Positions 1-9,202 of a stretch of DNA of 64,000 bases are shown one piece after another. Every line of letters starts with the position of its first letter. The first letter of the stretch is position 1. The notes under the pieces were generated by a model that was not told the origin of the DNA, made no database searches, and saw nothing but the letters and a program-made list of their open reading frames with translations. Source of the stretch: JAIMBK01 sp040755215 (lineage in GTDB: Bacteria > Bacillota > Desulfotomaculia > Desulfotomaculales > Nap2-2B); NCBI GenBank assembly GCA_040755215.1, contig JBFMBG010000002.1:41681-105680 (forward strand), in the 5' to 3' direction. The position numbers and the translations under genes are program-made.

Positions 1-25
1 CCATTTCAAGGGTCAGCTTAATCAA
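1..25 (-). CDS. 5' end of a gene running off the left edge
   Basis: The minus strand shows AGGAGG, eight bases, then a TTG codon at 25 that opens a frame reading MIKLTLEM before the window ends. The ribosome binding site and spacing are good, but only eight codons are visible, so the product cannot be named. It would be divergent from the flavoprotein gene at 444. Confidence 0.35.
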
Positions 26-231
26 TAAGAAGACCTCCTGGTACAGAAAGATAAGGACAAAACTAAAATGTACCGGATGTCGTTGTCTTTACTCATAATT
101 TTCCTTTACTTTCGTTTATTAGTTACACCGGTCCCCCTCCGGCAACGGGCAAACGGAGTTTTATTCTCATGTGCTACACCTTGCTGCACGCGGAGCTATT
201 ATTTCCCAATTCAAAAGAGCATATTTGGAAC

Positions 232-257
232 ACCCGGATTCGGTTCCGGGTTTTTTT
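232..257 (+). terminator. Rho-independent terminator in the leftmost intergenic region
   Basis: The arms ACCCGGA (232-238) and TCCGGGT (245-251) form a 7-bp stem followed by a run of seven T. It points in the plus direction, yet no plus-strand gene lies upstream in the window, so it may end a short RNA transcribed from about 60-230. No known riboswitch was recognised there. The rest of 26-443 is AT-rich and holds the sigma-54 control elements described separately. Confidence 0.6.
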
Positions 258-343
258 ATTGAAGAAAGTTTGCCGGCAATGCATAATTGTATTAAAGTAA
301 TAACTTAATATTATAGGCAAATTAGTACTTTACGAAATTGGTA

Positions 344-357
344 ATACACTTATGTAT
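344..357. promoter_or_regulatory. Putative activator site ATACA-N4-TGTAT
   Basis: ATACA CTTA TGTAT lies inside a longer perfect 8-bp inverted repeat (GTAATACA / TGTATTAC, 341-360). It is 43 bp upstream of a -24/-12 promoter. The same gapped palindrome occurs upstream of the other sigma-54 promoters in the window, which suggests one enhancer-binding protein, probably that encoded at 16675-18462. The link to that regulator is inferred. Confidence 0.6.
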
Positions 358-400
358 TACTATGTGGAAAACAATTGCTAAAAAACAATTACTTTAAAAT

Positions 401-416
401 TGGCATTATTTTTGCT
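401..416 (+). promoter_or_regulatory. Sigma-54 promoter of the flavoprotein gene
   Basis: TGGCATTATTTTTGCT matches the -24/-12 consensus TGGCAC-N5-TTGCW at nearly every position, with exactly ten bases between GG and GC. The start point would be near 425, leaving a short leader with a GAGGTGAG ribosome binding site before the ATG at 444. Confidence 0.8.
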
Positions 417-443
417 ATTTGAATTTTTTGAGGTGAGTTAAAA

Positions 444-1931
444 ATGCCACCTTCGTCATTGATAAATTTTCTTGAATCGAAATTTGCCCGGTCAATCCCG
501 AACATGCAGTTGCCGATTAGGCCTGATGAGCCCTCGAGAGGGCTTCCGGACGGAGCAACGGTGGTTATTGTCGGCGGCGGCCTGGCGGGCAGTTGCTTTG
601 CCCGGCTCCTGTTAATGCTTTGCCACAAGGAAAATAGACGCATTAACATCTATTTGGTGAATAGCACAGGCTGTAATTATTGTGGGGGCTTGGTAACTAA
701 TATTGCCCAAGAGGCAATGGAGCGTTTATATAAGCTAAACATAACAGACAATCTAGTGCTGGAAAAAATAAACTCCTTTGTTTATGTTAACAGAGAAGGT
801 CATGTAAAAATTGAGCTGCCAACTCCGATTACCGCTACCTTGCGAACTAGTCGCTTTGGGGTAACTGGTTTTGACGATTCGATTAAGCATAGAATACTTG
901 AAGGAATGGAAGATTATACAAAAACATCCACCTTTACGCGCATCGAACCCACTATCGTCAAAAATATTATTCCGCCCGACGGCAAATCCAAAAAATGGCG
1001 GGTGGTTTTAAGCCGCCGCCGGCCGAACGGGTCTCCGGACGAATTATCAGCCGACCTGGTTGTCTTGGCAGCGGGATTTAATTCTTTGGACAAACCAATG
1101 ATCAACCGTTATATGCAAAGTACCGGATTTAAACCTCCGCCTGTACTCCGCGCTTGCGTTACGGAGATAGATACTTCTACTGCCAGATATAACCGCGTAG
1201 GCCAACATGTATATATGATCGACGGAATCGTCCCGGGTTCTATTCTGGCTTTTATTCCCAAAGGTAAAAATTGGTTAACCTTGACTTCCTTGAACAAAGT
1301 GCTGAGCTTTGAAGATCTGGAAACTTTATTTAACCATCCAGTTGTGAAGGAAATTATTGACTTGCCCAACCCGGCAGAATGCTTGCGCTGCCATGTAATT
1401 TGCCCGTCTTTTGTTTTTACCGGTCCATCGCGGCATTTTTACGGTGATGGTTGGGTAGCCGTAGGCGATTTAGCAGGATACGGCCGGGTTTTAAAAGACG
1501 GTTACTTTGCAGCCTTTGTTGGTGCATGGTACGCGGTTCACACAGTTTTTTACCACGGGACCTCCCGCGCTCACTTTGAGCGCCACTATCATGGCCCCTT
1601 GCGCCGGTTTAATCGAGAAAACCTCCTTGGAATTAAGCTTTTCAACTTTAATATGTTTATTGGTCGGCAAAAATGGTTCAATCGTTTGCTTCTGGCCGCA
1701 GCAAAGGAGGAGCGGCAAAAAAACCCTTACGGTTGGGCTATCCACGCTGCTTTTCGGAGCCTCCAGACTGGTCTTTTACCCTATCTGCTTATATGCTTAC
1801 TTTTTGTGGTAGGTGTTTTTCGTTACGTCCTACGTCACCCTTTTCAAGCATGGAGAATTTTTTTTGCAGAGACAGGGAAAACCGCGGCAAAAGCAAAAAA
1901 ATCCTTATCGGCTGCACGAAAGATTATTTAA
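444..1931 (+). CDS. FAD-dependent oxidoreductase, geranylgeranyl-reductase-like
   Basis: The 495-aa product has a Rossmann FAD/NAD-binding motif (VVIVGGGLAGS, residues 40-50) and a second FAD motif (VAVGDLAG, about 340-347). This is the layout of the geranylgeranyl-reductase / FixC-like flavoprotein family. A hydrophobic segment near residues 441-462 and a basic tail suggest membrane attachment. The substrate is unknown. The gene is monocistronic, ends convergently with the symporter at 2004, and is preceded by a near-perfect sigma-54 promoter and an activator palindrome. That puts it with the sulfur genes to the right by regulation rather than by homology. Family assignment is good; the function within the regulon is inference. 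Confidence 0.7.
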   Translation: MPPSSLINFLESKFARSIPNMQLPIRPDEPSRGLPDGATVVIVGGGLAGSCFARLLLMLCHKENRRINIYLVNSTGCNYCGGLVTNIAQEAMERLYKLNITDNLVLEKINSFVYVNREGHVKIELPTPITATLRTSRFGVTGFDDSIKHRILEGMEDYTKTSTFTRIEPTIVKNIIPPDGKSKKWRVVLSRRRPNGSPDELSADLVVLAAGFNSLDKPMINRYMQSTGFKPPPVLRACVTEIDTSTARYNRVGQHVYMIDGIVPGSILAFIPKGKNWLTLTSLNKVLSFEDLETLFNHPVVKEIIDLPNPAECLRCHVICPSFVFTGPSRHFYGDGWVAVGDLAGYGRVLKDGYFAAFVGAWYAVHTVFYHGTSRAHFERHYHGPLRRFNRENLLGIKLFNFNMFIGRQKWFNRLLLAAAKEERQKNPYGWAIHAAFRSLQTGLLPYLLICLLFVVGVFRYVLRHPFQAWRIFFAETGKTAAKAKKSLSAARKII

Positions 1932-1932
1932 A

Positions 1933-1988
1933 ACCTGAATCCGTGATACCATCTCACCAATAACCATTTTCAGGCATAAGATTCAGGT
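1933..1988. terminator. Possible shared terminator between convergent genes
   Basis: Nine-base arms ACCTGAATC (1933-1941) and GATTCAGGT (1980-1988) flank a 38-nt loop between the flavoprotein stop and the symporter stop. There is no strong T-run, so this is a weak call. Confidence 0.35.
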
Positions 1989-2003
1989 AAAGCTTTCGGG
2001 AGC

Positions 2004-3596
2004 TTACTCCGGAGGAACAATCAGAGCCAGGGCGAAAACAAATAAGAAAACTACAATCAAAAAGAGATTCAGGCCAAGTAATCCGAACTGAAAAAGCCAG
2101 GTGAACCCGGCGAGGACGGTAAGCATGCAAAGAAACGCGCCAGCCAGGGCGCTCAGGGCAACCACCTTTCTCCACGGGGAAAGGTTTCTCGCCGGTTGCC
2201 ATTGATCGGCCCTTTCCACCAAAGTCACCGCCACCAGGGTAACAATATTCATGGACATTCCGAAAAATACCGGGTGAATGTGCAGGTAAAAATTCGCCGG
2301 GTCCCAGCGGCCCAGGGAATACCACGTCAATCCGCCTAGAAAACCGGTAACCATCGCCGCCACCGCCGCCCGGCGGGTGGCCAGCGGCCAGAACAGGGTG
2401 GCCACCACGGGGGCAAAGGTGGCGCCGTTCCGCAGCGTCCAGGCCAGCACGTTCCACCAGGCTGCCTGCTCGCTCCGGAGAAGGGCAAGGACGATGACCA
2501 TGGCGGTCAGCAACACCAGGGACCACCTGGTGTAGGCAACTTTTTGCGCGTCGGCCAGACCCGGTTTCACCGCTTCCGCAAAATCCCTGCCCAGGCTGGT
2601 GGAACCGGAGAACTGGCAGGGCGCCCCCCAACCCAGGGCACAGGCCCAGACGCCCATAAAAAACAATCCCACCAGGGGAGGGGGGAGAACCCGACCCAGG
2701 TAAACCGGGACGCCGACCATCCCGCCCCGGTAACCGGGCGCTGCCGCAGCCGCCGCCAGGCCAAATAAAATGCCCAGGGAAATAAAAATTGCATCGGCGG
2801 CAAAAGCCATCAATAAACCCCTGCGCCCCTCCTCCGGAGTCCGGCAGGACAGGGCCATCTGAAAGGCCGCCTGCGCCGCCAGCACGTTAATCAAAAAGGT
2901 GGCAAACCAGGCAATAATCAATTGCAATCCTACGCCGTCCAGGCTAAACATCTCCGGCCGGGTCCTGGCCAGGTGCGCCAGTCCGGCAGGGCCGGACCCG
3001 ACGAAAAAGGCGTAGATTCCTACGCCGAACATCAGGACAAACGCAACGTTGTTGGCCGTCTGGGTGGCAACCACCGACCACATCCCCCCGACCTCAAGAA
3101 AAATCAACAAAAGCAAGGCGCTGATGGTTACCGTTACGGGCAGCGAGAAATCGGTAAAAACATCCAGGGCGACGGCGAAGGAAAGGGTATTGGCAACCGT
3201 CCACATGGGGAAGGTCAAGCCGGTAATTGCTCCGGCCACCCCTAAGGCGAGCCTGCCGAAGCGGTCACCGATCAGGCCCGAGATAGTGATCATCAGGCGG
3301 CGGCGCAGGTTGCCGATCAGCAAAAGAGCAATAATCAGCACGTGCACCATCTCGGCCACCCCGTACCAGCCAGCGGAGATCCCTTTTGCATAGGATAGTT
3401 CAAGAATAGAAATGTAGGAAGAACCGGAAAAAAGACCGGTGGTACAGACAAAAACCATCCAGGCCCGAAAAGATCTCCCACCCACCCAAAATCCTTCCCC
3501 GTCCCGGGCCCTGCTTTTCACAATGTTGCCGAGGATAATCAGGACGGCTGTATAAAATACGGCCATTCCCAGTATCCATGCTCCGCAGGGATTCAT
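2004..3596 (-). CDS. Sodium:solute symporter family (SSS) transporter
   Basis: The 530-aa polytopic membrane protein has about 13 hydrophobic segments. Near the N-terminus it carries the typical SSS stretch FWVGGRSFRAW followed by TTGLFSGSSYIS. The start is an ATG preceded by GGGAGG. Transporters of this family bring in small carboxylates, sugars, amino acids or vitamins with sodium; the substrate cannot be read from the sequence. It is the last of three consecutive minus-strand transporter genes (SLC13, DUF1646, SSS) with short gaps, so it may share a transcript with the DUF1646 gene. Being next to SLC13 and sulfur genes suggests an organic or inorganic anion, which is inference only. Confidence 0.75.
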   Translation of the reverse strand: MNPCGAWILGMAVFYTAVLIILGNIVKSRARDGEGFWVGGRSFRAWMVFVCTTGLFSGSSYISILELSYAKGISAGWYGVAEMVHVLIIALLLIGNLRRRLMITISGLIGDRFGRLALGVAGAITGLTFPMWTVANTLSFAVALDVFTDFSLPVTVTISALLLLIFLEVGGMWSVVATQTANNVAFVLMFGVGIYAFFVGSGPAGLAHLARTRPEMFSLDGVGLQLIIAWFATFLINVLAAQAAFQMALSCRTPEEGRRGLLMAFAADAIFISLGILFGLAAAAAAPGYRGGMVGVPVYLGRVLPPPLVGLFFMGVWACALGWGAPCQFSGSTSLGRDFAEAVKPGLADAQKVAYTRWSLVLLTAMVIVLALLRSEQAAWWNVLAWTLRNGATFAPVVATLFWPLATRRAAVAAMVTGFLGGLTWYSLGRWDPANFYLHIHPVFFGMSMNIVTLVAVTLVERADQWQPARNLSPWRKVVALSALAGAFLCMLTVLAGFTWLFQFGLLGLNLFLIVVFLFVFALALIVPPE

Positions 3597-3682
3597 TTTT
3601 TTAACCTCCCTTCGGAGGGATCAACAATGGACTGTAAGGTTACCTGTCTTTCTCGAGCCCGTACCGGAATACCCCCGCTCTC

Positions 3683-4858
3683 CTAAACGAGAAAAAGAAC
3701 CACAAAGTAAATAATCATCAAGGCCATTCCAAAGGGCACCCCCAGGCAGGCCCATTCCCGGCTGCCGATTTTCAGCTTGCTGGCGGAAACGATATTGGGA
3801 ATGTTGCCGGGGATGAGCATCCCCCCGCTGATTAATAGCCCCATCAGGATGGCCTGGATTTGCTGGGAAGTCATTTTCGCGCTGATTTCCGCCGCCGCCA
3901 GGGTGGCGTTGTCTAAAACGGCAGAAATCATGTTTACCCAGTAAAGCAGGCGGCTGTCGAAGTAGATTACATAGGTATCGATGACCGGTTTAAAACCGGC
4001 GCCGAGCAGTTCTAAGGCCATCACAAAGACGAAAATTTTTACCGCCCGGATCACCACCCCCTGGTAAGATTCCTTTTCCACTGTTTCCTCCGCTTCTTTT
4101 ACGGCGGCTCTTTCTGCGGTTGCCGCCACTGGACTGGCGAACGCCCCGCCCTGCCAAGCCGGGTCCTGATCCCTCCCTTCGTTTCTCCCGGCAACCCTGG
4201 TAACGGTAGGGAGACTTTCCACCTGCTCCGGCGCCTTAATCACAACGTCCCCTTTCGCCGGACGCCCACGCGCTACGTAATAAGCCCCAAACAGGCCGGT
4301 GGCCAGCACGCCGGGAATAATAAACCAGCCTACCTCCCCCAGGAGGTACCAGAAGCCGGCGTTCAGCTTAGAAACGGTGATGGTGGAAAGGGGTTCCCCG
4401 ATGGGCGTAAGCGCGGCCCCCAAACCAATTGAAAAACAGGCGATTATGTCCAGATTCACTTTGTCCTTGCGGGAAAGCGGCAGAACGCTGATTATTTCCA
4501 CCAGCACCAAAGAGGCGATGATGGCGGTGATGACACTAGAGAACAAACCCAGGGTAACCGTAATGAAAAAGATAAAAACTTTCAGAGGGACATATTTCAG
4601 GATGGCCGCAACGGCCCCCTGCACTTTTTCTTTCCAGATTTTAAACAAAAGGCCGGCAATGAGAACGGCGCCGGTAATCATATACATAAAATGGTTTTCC
4701 AAAATTTCGATGAGCAGTTCTTTCCCCAAAACGCCGGAGACGATGGTCGCCGCCAGGCCCATGATGAAAAGAAAAGGCTCCAGGTTGTGCTCAACCTGCT
4801 TTAAAAGAAAGGGGAGGGTCAAAACCAGGAGCAAGATAATTAACAAACCAATAACCAT
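3683..4858 (-). CDS. DUF1646 family putative ion transporter
   Basis: The 391-aa protein is strongly hydrophobic with two related halves separated by a charged, alanine/glutamate-rich loop (about residues 205-255). It resembles DUF1646 proteins, which belong to the ion-transporter superfamily that also contains SLC13 carriers. The motif GLGAALTPIGEPLSTI is characteristic. The ATG at 4858 is chosen because AGGAGG sits eight bases before it; a TTG two codons upstream is less likely. The gene is separated from the upstream SLC13 gene by a strong hairpin, so it may be transcribed separately. Substrate unknown. Confidence 0.7.
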   Translation of the reverse strand: MVIGLLIILLLVLTLPFLLKQVEHNLEPFLFIMGLAATIVSGVLGKELLIEILENHFMYMITGAVLIAGLLFKIWKEKVQGAVAAILKYVPLKVFIFFITVTLGLFSSVITAIIASLVLVEIISVLPLSRKDKVNLDIIACFSIGLGAALTPIGEPLSTITVSKLNAGFWYLLGEVGWFIIPGVLATGLFGAYYVARGRPAKGDVVIKAPEQVESLPTVTRVAGRNEGRDQDPAWQGGAFASPVAATAERAAVKEAEETVEKESYQGVVIRAVKIFVFVMALELLGAGFKPVIDTYVIYFDSRLLYWVNMISAVLDNATLAAAEISAKMTSQQIQAILMGLLISGGMLIPGNIPNIVSASKLKIGSREWACLGVPFGMALMIIYFVVLFLV

Positions 4859-4919
4859 TTTCAAGTCCTCCTGTAAATAGATTGAAACTGAGGGTGGGAA
4901 AGTTAAATCACCCTTTCAA

Positions 4920-4952
4920 AAAAATTATCCACGCCGGGTGGATAATTTTTGC
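4920..4952 (-). terminator. Terminator after the SLC13 gene
   Basis: Perfect 13-bp arms AAAAATTATCCAC (4920-4932) and GTGGATAATTTTT (4938-4950) surround a 5-nt loop. The A/T-rich ends give T-runs on both strands. It lies between the SLC13 stop and the DUF1646 start, so it would end or attenuate the SLC13 transcript. Confidence 0.8.
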
Positions 4953-4987
4953 CTAACCCAATAAATTTTTATCTCTCTCGGAGAGCA

Positions 4988-6502
4988 TTATAAATTCTGC
5001 CAGAATTGGAGATTAAAGTGCAACACAGTCCCCCAGAACAGCCACGATACAAGCCCGCACGCAAGAGCACAGAAAAAGCCGTAGAGAGGCAAGCGCCAGG
5101 AGGCCTTCCCTTCCAGAGCGATCGGAAGGGCCATCGTTCCTGTAGCTGCCGGAACCATGAAAGAAAAGTTTACTGTATATCCCATCATGAGCAGCCACGG
5201 AATTGGGTTTACCCCGGCAGCTTTTGTCGCCGCTCCCACTATCGGGGCCAGCATTCCGGCGGCACCGGTATCCGAAGCAATATTACCCATGAATAGACAA
5301 AAGGCGACAAATATGCCCGTCCCCGTGTAAGCCGGCAAATTCCAGTATGTCCCCAGGAACTGTGCCATTAACTTGCCGGCACCCGTCATGGTAACGAGGG
5401 CTGCAATGCTCATCGCTGTGGGCCAAAGGAGAAAGGCATGAATGGGAAAGACCTTAACGGCATTAATGCTCAGGAGTCTTTCGCCCGGCTCGTATTCAAA
5501 CGGCTTGCCTTTCGGAGCCCCTGCGTCCGGAGCAGGCAGCAAAGCGAGGATACCTGTTACAACCGCGAAAATTAAGGAAGGGCTGATGTTTACTCCTTTA
5601 GGCAGGTAAGGCCTCCATAACGGCTCTAAAAAGGGCATGGCTACGGCCAACAGGAAAATGATAAAGCCCCACTTCTCCGAACCTGTGATCGGGCCCATCT
5701 TTTTTAGTTCTTCTTCGAAGTATTCGTGAGATCCTTCAAAATGCTTGCGATCGATCGGAAAAACGGCGGCAAATAAAATGGCCACGGGGATCATGCTCAG
5801 AAAAACGGGAAGCACCAGTGTAGCTGTGTAACTGGCCATGGCAACAGGCCTCCCGAGAGTGTCAACCAGTTGCTGCCAGGTTATGACGGCCTGGCCGCCG
5901 GCCATCGGAGTCAAGAAGCCACCCAGGGAAGCACCAATAGCTACAGCAATAATGATGAGCATCGCACTTGCGCTGTTTTTCAATTTCTGACTGGAATCAT
6001 AACCCACGTACTTGAGAATTTCGAGGGCAATCGGGGTAAGGGCAATGGCGATGACAGTATTTGCCGCTATAAAACTGATTATTGTAGAAAACATTACCCA
6101 GACAACGGCCTGCGCCCTGACGGAAGTACCGACCCACTTCAGGCAGAACAACGCCATCCGGCGGGTCAGGCCCCACCTCGTCCACATGCAGACGATCAGG
6201 GCCGGACCCAGTAACATCCCGAGACCCGGGTGAATAACTGTCTTGGTTATCTGTCCCCAATCCATGCCGGGAAGGAAAGCGGTTCCCAAAAGCGGAATGA
6301 AGATCGTATACCCTGTCGGTATTATCCCTGTCGCCCAGTACCAGGCACACCAGACAATAATTGCTAGCCCGCCCCGGGCAGTAACGCTTCCGATAGGCAG
6401 CGCGAATAGAATAATGAAGTACAAAATGGGGCCGACCGCCAGGGTGATCCATTCCAGAACGGTTTTATCAAACCCCAAGATCCTTACCGTCTTTGTTCCC
6501 AA
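4988..6502 (-). CDS. SLC13/DASS family anion permease
   Basis: The 504-aa protein has 11-13 membrane segments and two SNT-like loops: ISFIAANTVIAIALTPIA in the first half and NIASDTGAAGMLAPIVGA in the second. This matches divalent anion:sodium symporters, which carry dicarboxylates, sulfate or related anions. The likely start is TTG at 6502, ten bases after AAAGGAG. It has its own upstream region with tandem repeats and a terminator on each side, so it is probably a single-gene unit. Its position directly after the CysD-like and sulfatase-like genes makes sulfate, a sulfonate or a phospho/sulfo-ester plausible substrates, but this is inference. Confidence 0.8.
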   Translation of the reverse strand: MGTKTVRILGFDKTVLEWITLAVGPILYFIILFALPIGSVTARGGLAIIVWCAWYWATGIIPTGYTIFIPLLGTAFLPGMDWGQITKTVIHPGLGMLLGPALIVCMWTRWGLTRRMALFCLKWVGTSVRAQAVVWVMFSTIISFIAANTVIAIALTPIALEILKYVGYDSSQKLKNSASAMLIIIAVAIGASLGGFLTPMAGGQAVITWQQLVDTLGRPVAMASYTATLVLPVFLSMIPVAILFAAVFPIDRKHFEGSHEYFEEELKKMGPITGSEKWGFIIFLLAVAMPFLEPLWRPYLPKGVNISPSLIFAVVTGILALLPAPDAGAPKGKPFEYEPGERLLSINAVKVFPIHAFLLWPTAMSIAALVTMTGAGKLMAQFLGTYWNLPAYTGTGIFVAFCLFMGNIASDTGAAGMLAPIVGAATKAAGVNPIPWLLMMGYTVNFSFMVPAATGTMALPIALEGKASWRLPLYGFFCALACGLVSWLFWGTVLHFNLQFWQNL

Positions 6503-6524
6503 TTCCAGTCACACTCCTTTTCCC

Positions 6525-6600
6525 GTTTTTAAAGGTGTACAATTATTCACTTTTCTTTTTTAGCATGTACTATCATTCACTTTTTAGCCAGTACTTATCC
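6525..6600 (-). repeat. Imperfect tandem repeats upstream of the SLC13 gene
   Basis: Read on the minus strand, a unit of the form GTAC-N4-CTAAAAA...GTGAAT begins at 6594 and 6570, with a shorter third unit at 6540. Spacing is 24-30 bp, about 40-95 bp before the SLC13 start. It may be an operator array. The rest of 6503-7020 holds the terminator at 6881 and no gene. Confidence 0.5.
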
Positions 6601-6880
6601 TTCTAAAACTCCTTCCCGCGTCATTTTAAACCATAAGCTTTTTCAAAACCCATTTGCCTGGATATTTCTTTCGGACCATTCCCACCCCGCTTTGACTTTC
6701 GACTTGTTCATTACCTTGTTTTGTTATTCTGCCTATTGCATTCTTAATCTGTACCGGGTATTGGTGGAAGGAGTTTAATTAACCCCGGGCCCCGACATGC
6801 GGATTATTTACCATCCAGGAGAGGCAATTCAATAAACTGACGGGGAAATAGATCCGGTTATGTGCCGGGGCCTCAGGATT

Positions 6881-6952
6881 AATATTAAAAAAGCAGCGCA
6901 TTGAAACATGAGATTGAGGGAAGAGGGGATTTTTATTTGGATTTTGCGCTGC
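6881..6952 (-). terminator. Terminator of the sulfatase/CysD-like unit
   Basis: The arms GCAGCGCA (6893-6900) and TGCGCTGC (6945-6952) pair across a 44-nt loop. On the minus strand they are followed by TTTTTTAATATT. It lies 70-140 bp downstream of the CysD-like stop. Confidence 0.6.
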
Positions 6953-7020
6953 CAATACCAATTCCCAATCCGCCTTTCCTGGCCAGAGCCTGGCAAAAAC
7001 GGGCAGGCGAACTTTAATTC

Positions 7021-7866
7021 CTACATGTAACCCAAAGCCCGCAGCCTGGCCATGGCTGCTTCTTTGTCCTGGCGCCGGCCGGCCCGCTCCACCGTATTTT
7101 CCAGGTCCTGCTCCCAGGCCGGGAGGTCGGACATCTTCGTAGTTGTGGTCTTGGCCCCGAGAGAACGGTAACCCTGGGCGTAAAGGGAAACAAACGGAAG
7201 TTTGAAGTGGTGGTAAATATCCCACAGGGCCCGTTCGCTGATGTGCAGAATCGGCCGGATGCGCACCTGGGCCGGCTGCAGGTACTGCGCCGCCACTTCT
7301 TCAATATACGGATCGTCAGCCCTGACCGGCTGCTCGTCCCAGCGCAATCCCTGGACGATTACCTTCACGTTATTTTCTTCCAGGTAAACATTCAGGGCTA
7401 CCGACTTCATTAAGTGGTTCCCGACAAAGGATTCGGCCTCAAACGGGAATCTTTCCAGTTCCCCGAACCCGATCCGCTTGATTTCCTCGCGGTTCCGCTC
7501 GTTGAGATCCTTAACCCAAACGTCGGCACCCAACGTATAGTTGCAGGCTCTCAACACGTCCTCGTTTTTCGCCACTTCGAGGACAACGCCCCATTCCTTG
7601 CTCATTTTGGCCAGGAACTCTTCAGCTTCTTCAAAGGTATCTCCTTCGTCAATGGTAACAGCCTTAGGCATCTCAAAGCCGTATTCCTTGCAGGTCTCCC
7701 GCCAGATCCAGAGGGTCAGGGTGCTGTCCTTGTGGCCGGACCAGACCAGGCGGATATTCTTGGGGTCAAACTGCCGGTATGCTTCCCGCACGATATTCTT
7801 GGAGATATGAATGTATGTTTCCAACTCCTGGATTCTTTCTTTGCTTAATGGTTTGCCGTTCGGCAT
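7021..7866 (-). CDS. CysD-like / PAPS reductase family ATP pyrophosphatase
   Basis: The 281-aa protein carries the N-type ATP-pyrophosphatase P-loop as SGHKDST (residues 43-49), the PAPS-reductase/CysD signature. Its C-terminus (AAMARLRALGYM) resembles CysD tails. The ATG follows GGAGG at normal spacing. CysD normally works with the GTPase CysN to make APS, but no cysN is present; a single-chain sulfate adenylyltransferase lies 4 kb upstream instead. The protein may therefore adenylate or release a different sulfur compound, or act in tRNA/cofactor thiolation. It is the last gene of a unit with two sulfatase-like hydrolases under a sigma-54 promoter. Superfamily membership is well supported; the reaction is unknown. 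Confidence 0.75.
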   Translation of the reverse strand: MPNGKPLSKERIQELETYIHISKNIVREAYRQFDPKNIRLVWSGHKDSTLTLWIWRETCKEYGFEMPKAVTIDEGDTFEEAEEFLAKMSKEWGVVLEVAKNEDVLRACNYTLGADVWVKDLNERNREEIKRIGFGELERFPFEAESFVGNHLMKSVALNVYLEENNVKVIVQGLRWDEQPVRADDPYIEEVAAQYLQPAQVRIRPILHISERALWDIYHHFKLPFVSLYAQGYRSLGAKTTTTKMSDLPAWEQDLENTVERAGRRQDKEAAMARLRALGYM

Positions 7867-7902
7867 TCTTATTGCACCTCCGTATGACTTATGCTCTTAA
7901 GG

Positions 7903-9117
7903 TTATTGCTGCTTTTCGTATCTTCTCACCCGAGGGATCACTTTTTTCATCATGTATTCGGTAACCGTTGTTTTTTCGATAAGGTTGTTTCTTTCTTCCG
8001 GATCGTCGGCGAGGTCGTACAACTCCCAGGAATCGTCCGTCTCGCGGTAGATGATTTTCAGGTCGCCTTCGCGGTAAAAGTGGACTTCTTTTTCGTCCCC
8101 TTTTTCGTGGCTCCCCTGCTTATCGATGGACTCGCCGTATACACCTTTTGGTTCGTACGCCTCCACGGGGAGCAGCGATTGCCCCTGCCAGGCCGGGGAC
8201 GGTTCAACATGGAAAAGGTAAGTAATCGTCGGGGGTACGTCCAGCGTACTGACCACGGTATCGGAAACGATCCCCTCGCGCCGGGAGGAATCGTAAATCA
8301 TTAAAGGCACGTTGACCAGTTCCTGGTACATCTTGCCGTCGTGGGAAAGCCCGCCGTGTTCACCGAACTCTTCACCGTGGTCGGCGGTGATAACGACGGC
8401 GGTCTCGTCGTGAAAACCGGTTTCCCGCAGAATACCGAAGAATTCTTCGGCAGCCTCGTCAACCTCCCGGACGTGGGCCAGGTAGAGCTTGCGCAGCAAC
8501 TCCACCGTTTCCCGATTGGAAACGTCTCGCTTCAAAAGCACGTTTTTAAAAAGGGCGAACATTTCATCTTCGTTCAGCGTGATTCCCGGATCAACGGCCT
8601 CCACGTACCTGCGCTCCGGAACGTACGGTTCGTGTACGTCCATGTAGTGCACCCACAGGAAAAACGGCTTTTCGCCACCCCTTTCCCGGTACGTCCGCAG
8701 CCAGTTCGCCGCCTTCTGGTTGATGGCGCGGGCCTTAATATAGGGCGTCTTTTCATCCACCTTAGCCTCCATGGAATCGTAGAAAACGTCCCATCCCCGG
8801 TTCCAGCCGAAAAAGGCGCAGAGGTAGGCGTTGGAGTGAAACGCCGCCGTGGTTATCCCGGCCTTTCTCAACACCTCCGAAACGAGCACCCGCTGCGGCG
8901 GGCACTTCCCCCGCTGGCGGCCGAAATCAAGGTAGTAAGAGGAGGTCAGGATGCCCGGGAACCCTGCCTGCGTGTAGGGGCCGCCGGAATAAGCGTTGTT
9001 AAAGCGGATGCACCGATCCTGCAGGGAATCGAGAAAAGGAGTCAGGTTCCCTCCACCGTAGCAACCCAACACATCTTTTCTTAACGTATCGATCGTTAAC
9101 AGCACAACGTTTTTCAT
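7903..9117 (-). CDS. Sulfatase-like hydrolase (alkaline phosphatase superfamily), Thr type
   Basis: The 404-aa protein shows the sulfatase N-terminal metal motif TIDTLRKDVLGCYG (residues 8-21) and the C-terminal metal motif ITADHGEEFGEHGG. Where sulfatases have C/S-x-P-x-R for formylglycine, it reads YTQAGFPGILTS, with Thr49 nine residues before the conserved Thr58, and no CxPxR anywhere. A Thr nucleophile is typical of phosphodiesterase, phosphonate-hydrolase and LtaS-like members of the superfamily. It is therefore more likely a phospho- or sulfo-ester hydrolase or transferase of non-fGly type than a classical arylsulfatase. No signal peptide is seen, so it is probably cytoplasmic. It lies between its paralogue and the CysD-like gene. 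Confidence 0.75.
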   Translation of the reverse strand: MKNVVLLTIDTLRKDVLGCYGGGNLTPFLDSLQDRCIRFNNAYSGGPYTQAGFPGILTSSYYLDFGRQRGKCPPQRVLVSEVLRKAGITTAAFHSNAYLCAFFGWNRGWDVFYDSMEAKVDEKTPYIKARAINQKAANWLRTYRERGGEKPFFLWVHYMDVHEPYVPERRYVEAVDPGITLNEDEMFALFKNVLLKRDVSNRETVELLRKLYLAHVREVDEAAEEFFGILRETGFHDETAVVITADHGEEFGEHGGLSHDGKMYQELVNVPLMIYDSSRREGIVSDTVVSTLDVPPTITYLFHVEPSPAWQGQSLLPVEAYEPKGVYGESIDKQGSHEKGDEKEVHFYREGDLKIIYRETDDSWELYDLADDPEERNNLIEKTTVTEYMMKKVIPRVRRYEKQQ

Positions 9118-9202
9118 GGGCGTACCTCTTCTCTTTTGATCAGTAACAACAAGGGGGAAGGGAGAGGAGGGAGAAAGTTTCCCCCTCCTTTTTTCCGGTT
9201 AA

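Noticed and set aside
68..262. Plus-strand open frame of 64 codons at the left end
   Set aside because: No ribosome binding site, no recognisable domain, and it runs through a terminator hairpin.
1..443. Possible riboswitch between the left-edge gene and the flavoprotein
   Set aside because: A terminator is present, but the sequence before it matched no riboswitch consensus I could recall.
6588..6652. Two GC-N10-CC arrangements upstream of the SLC13 gene that could be sigma-54 promoters
   Set aside because: Both lack the TTGC -12 element and have weak -24 elements; the spacing alone is not enough.
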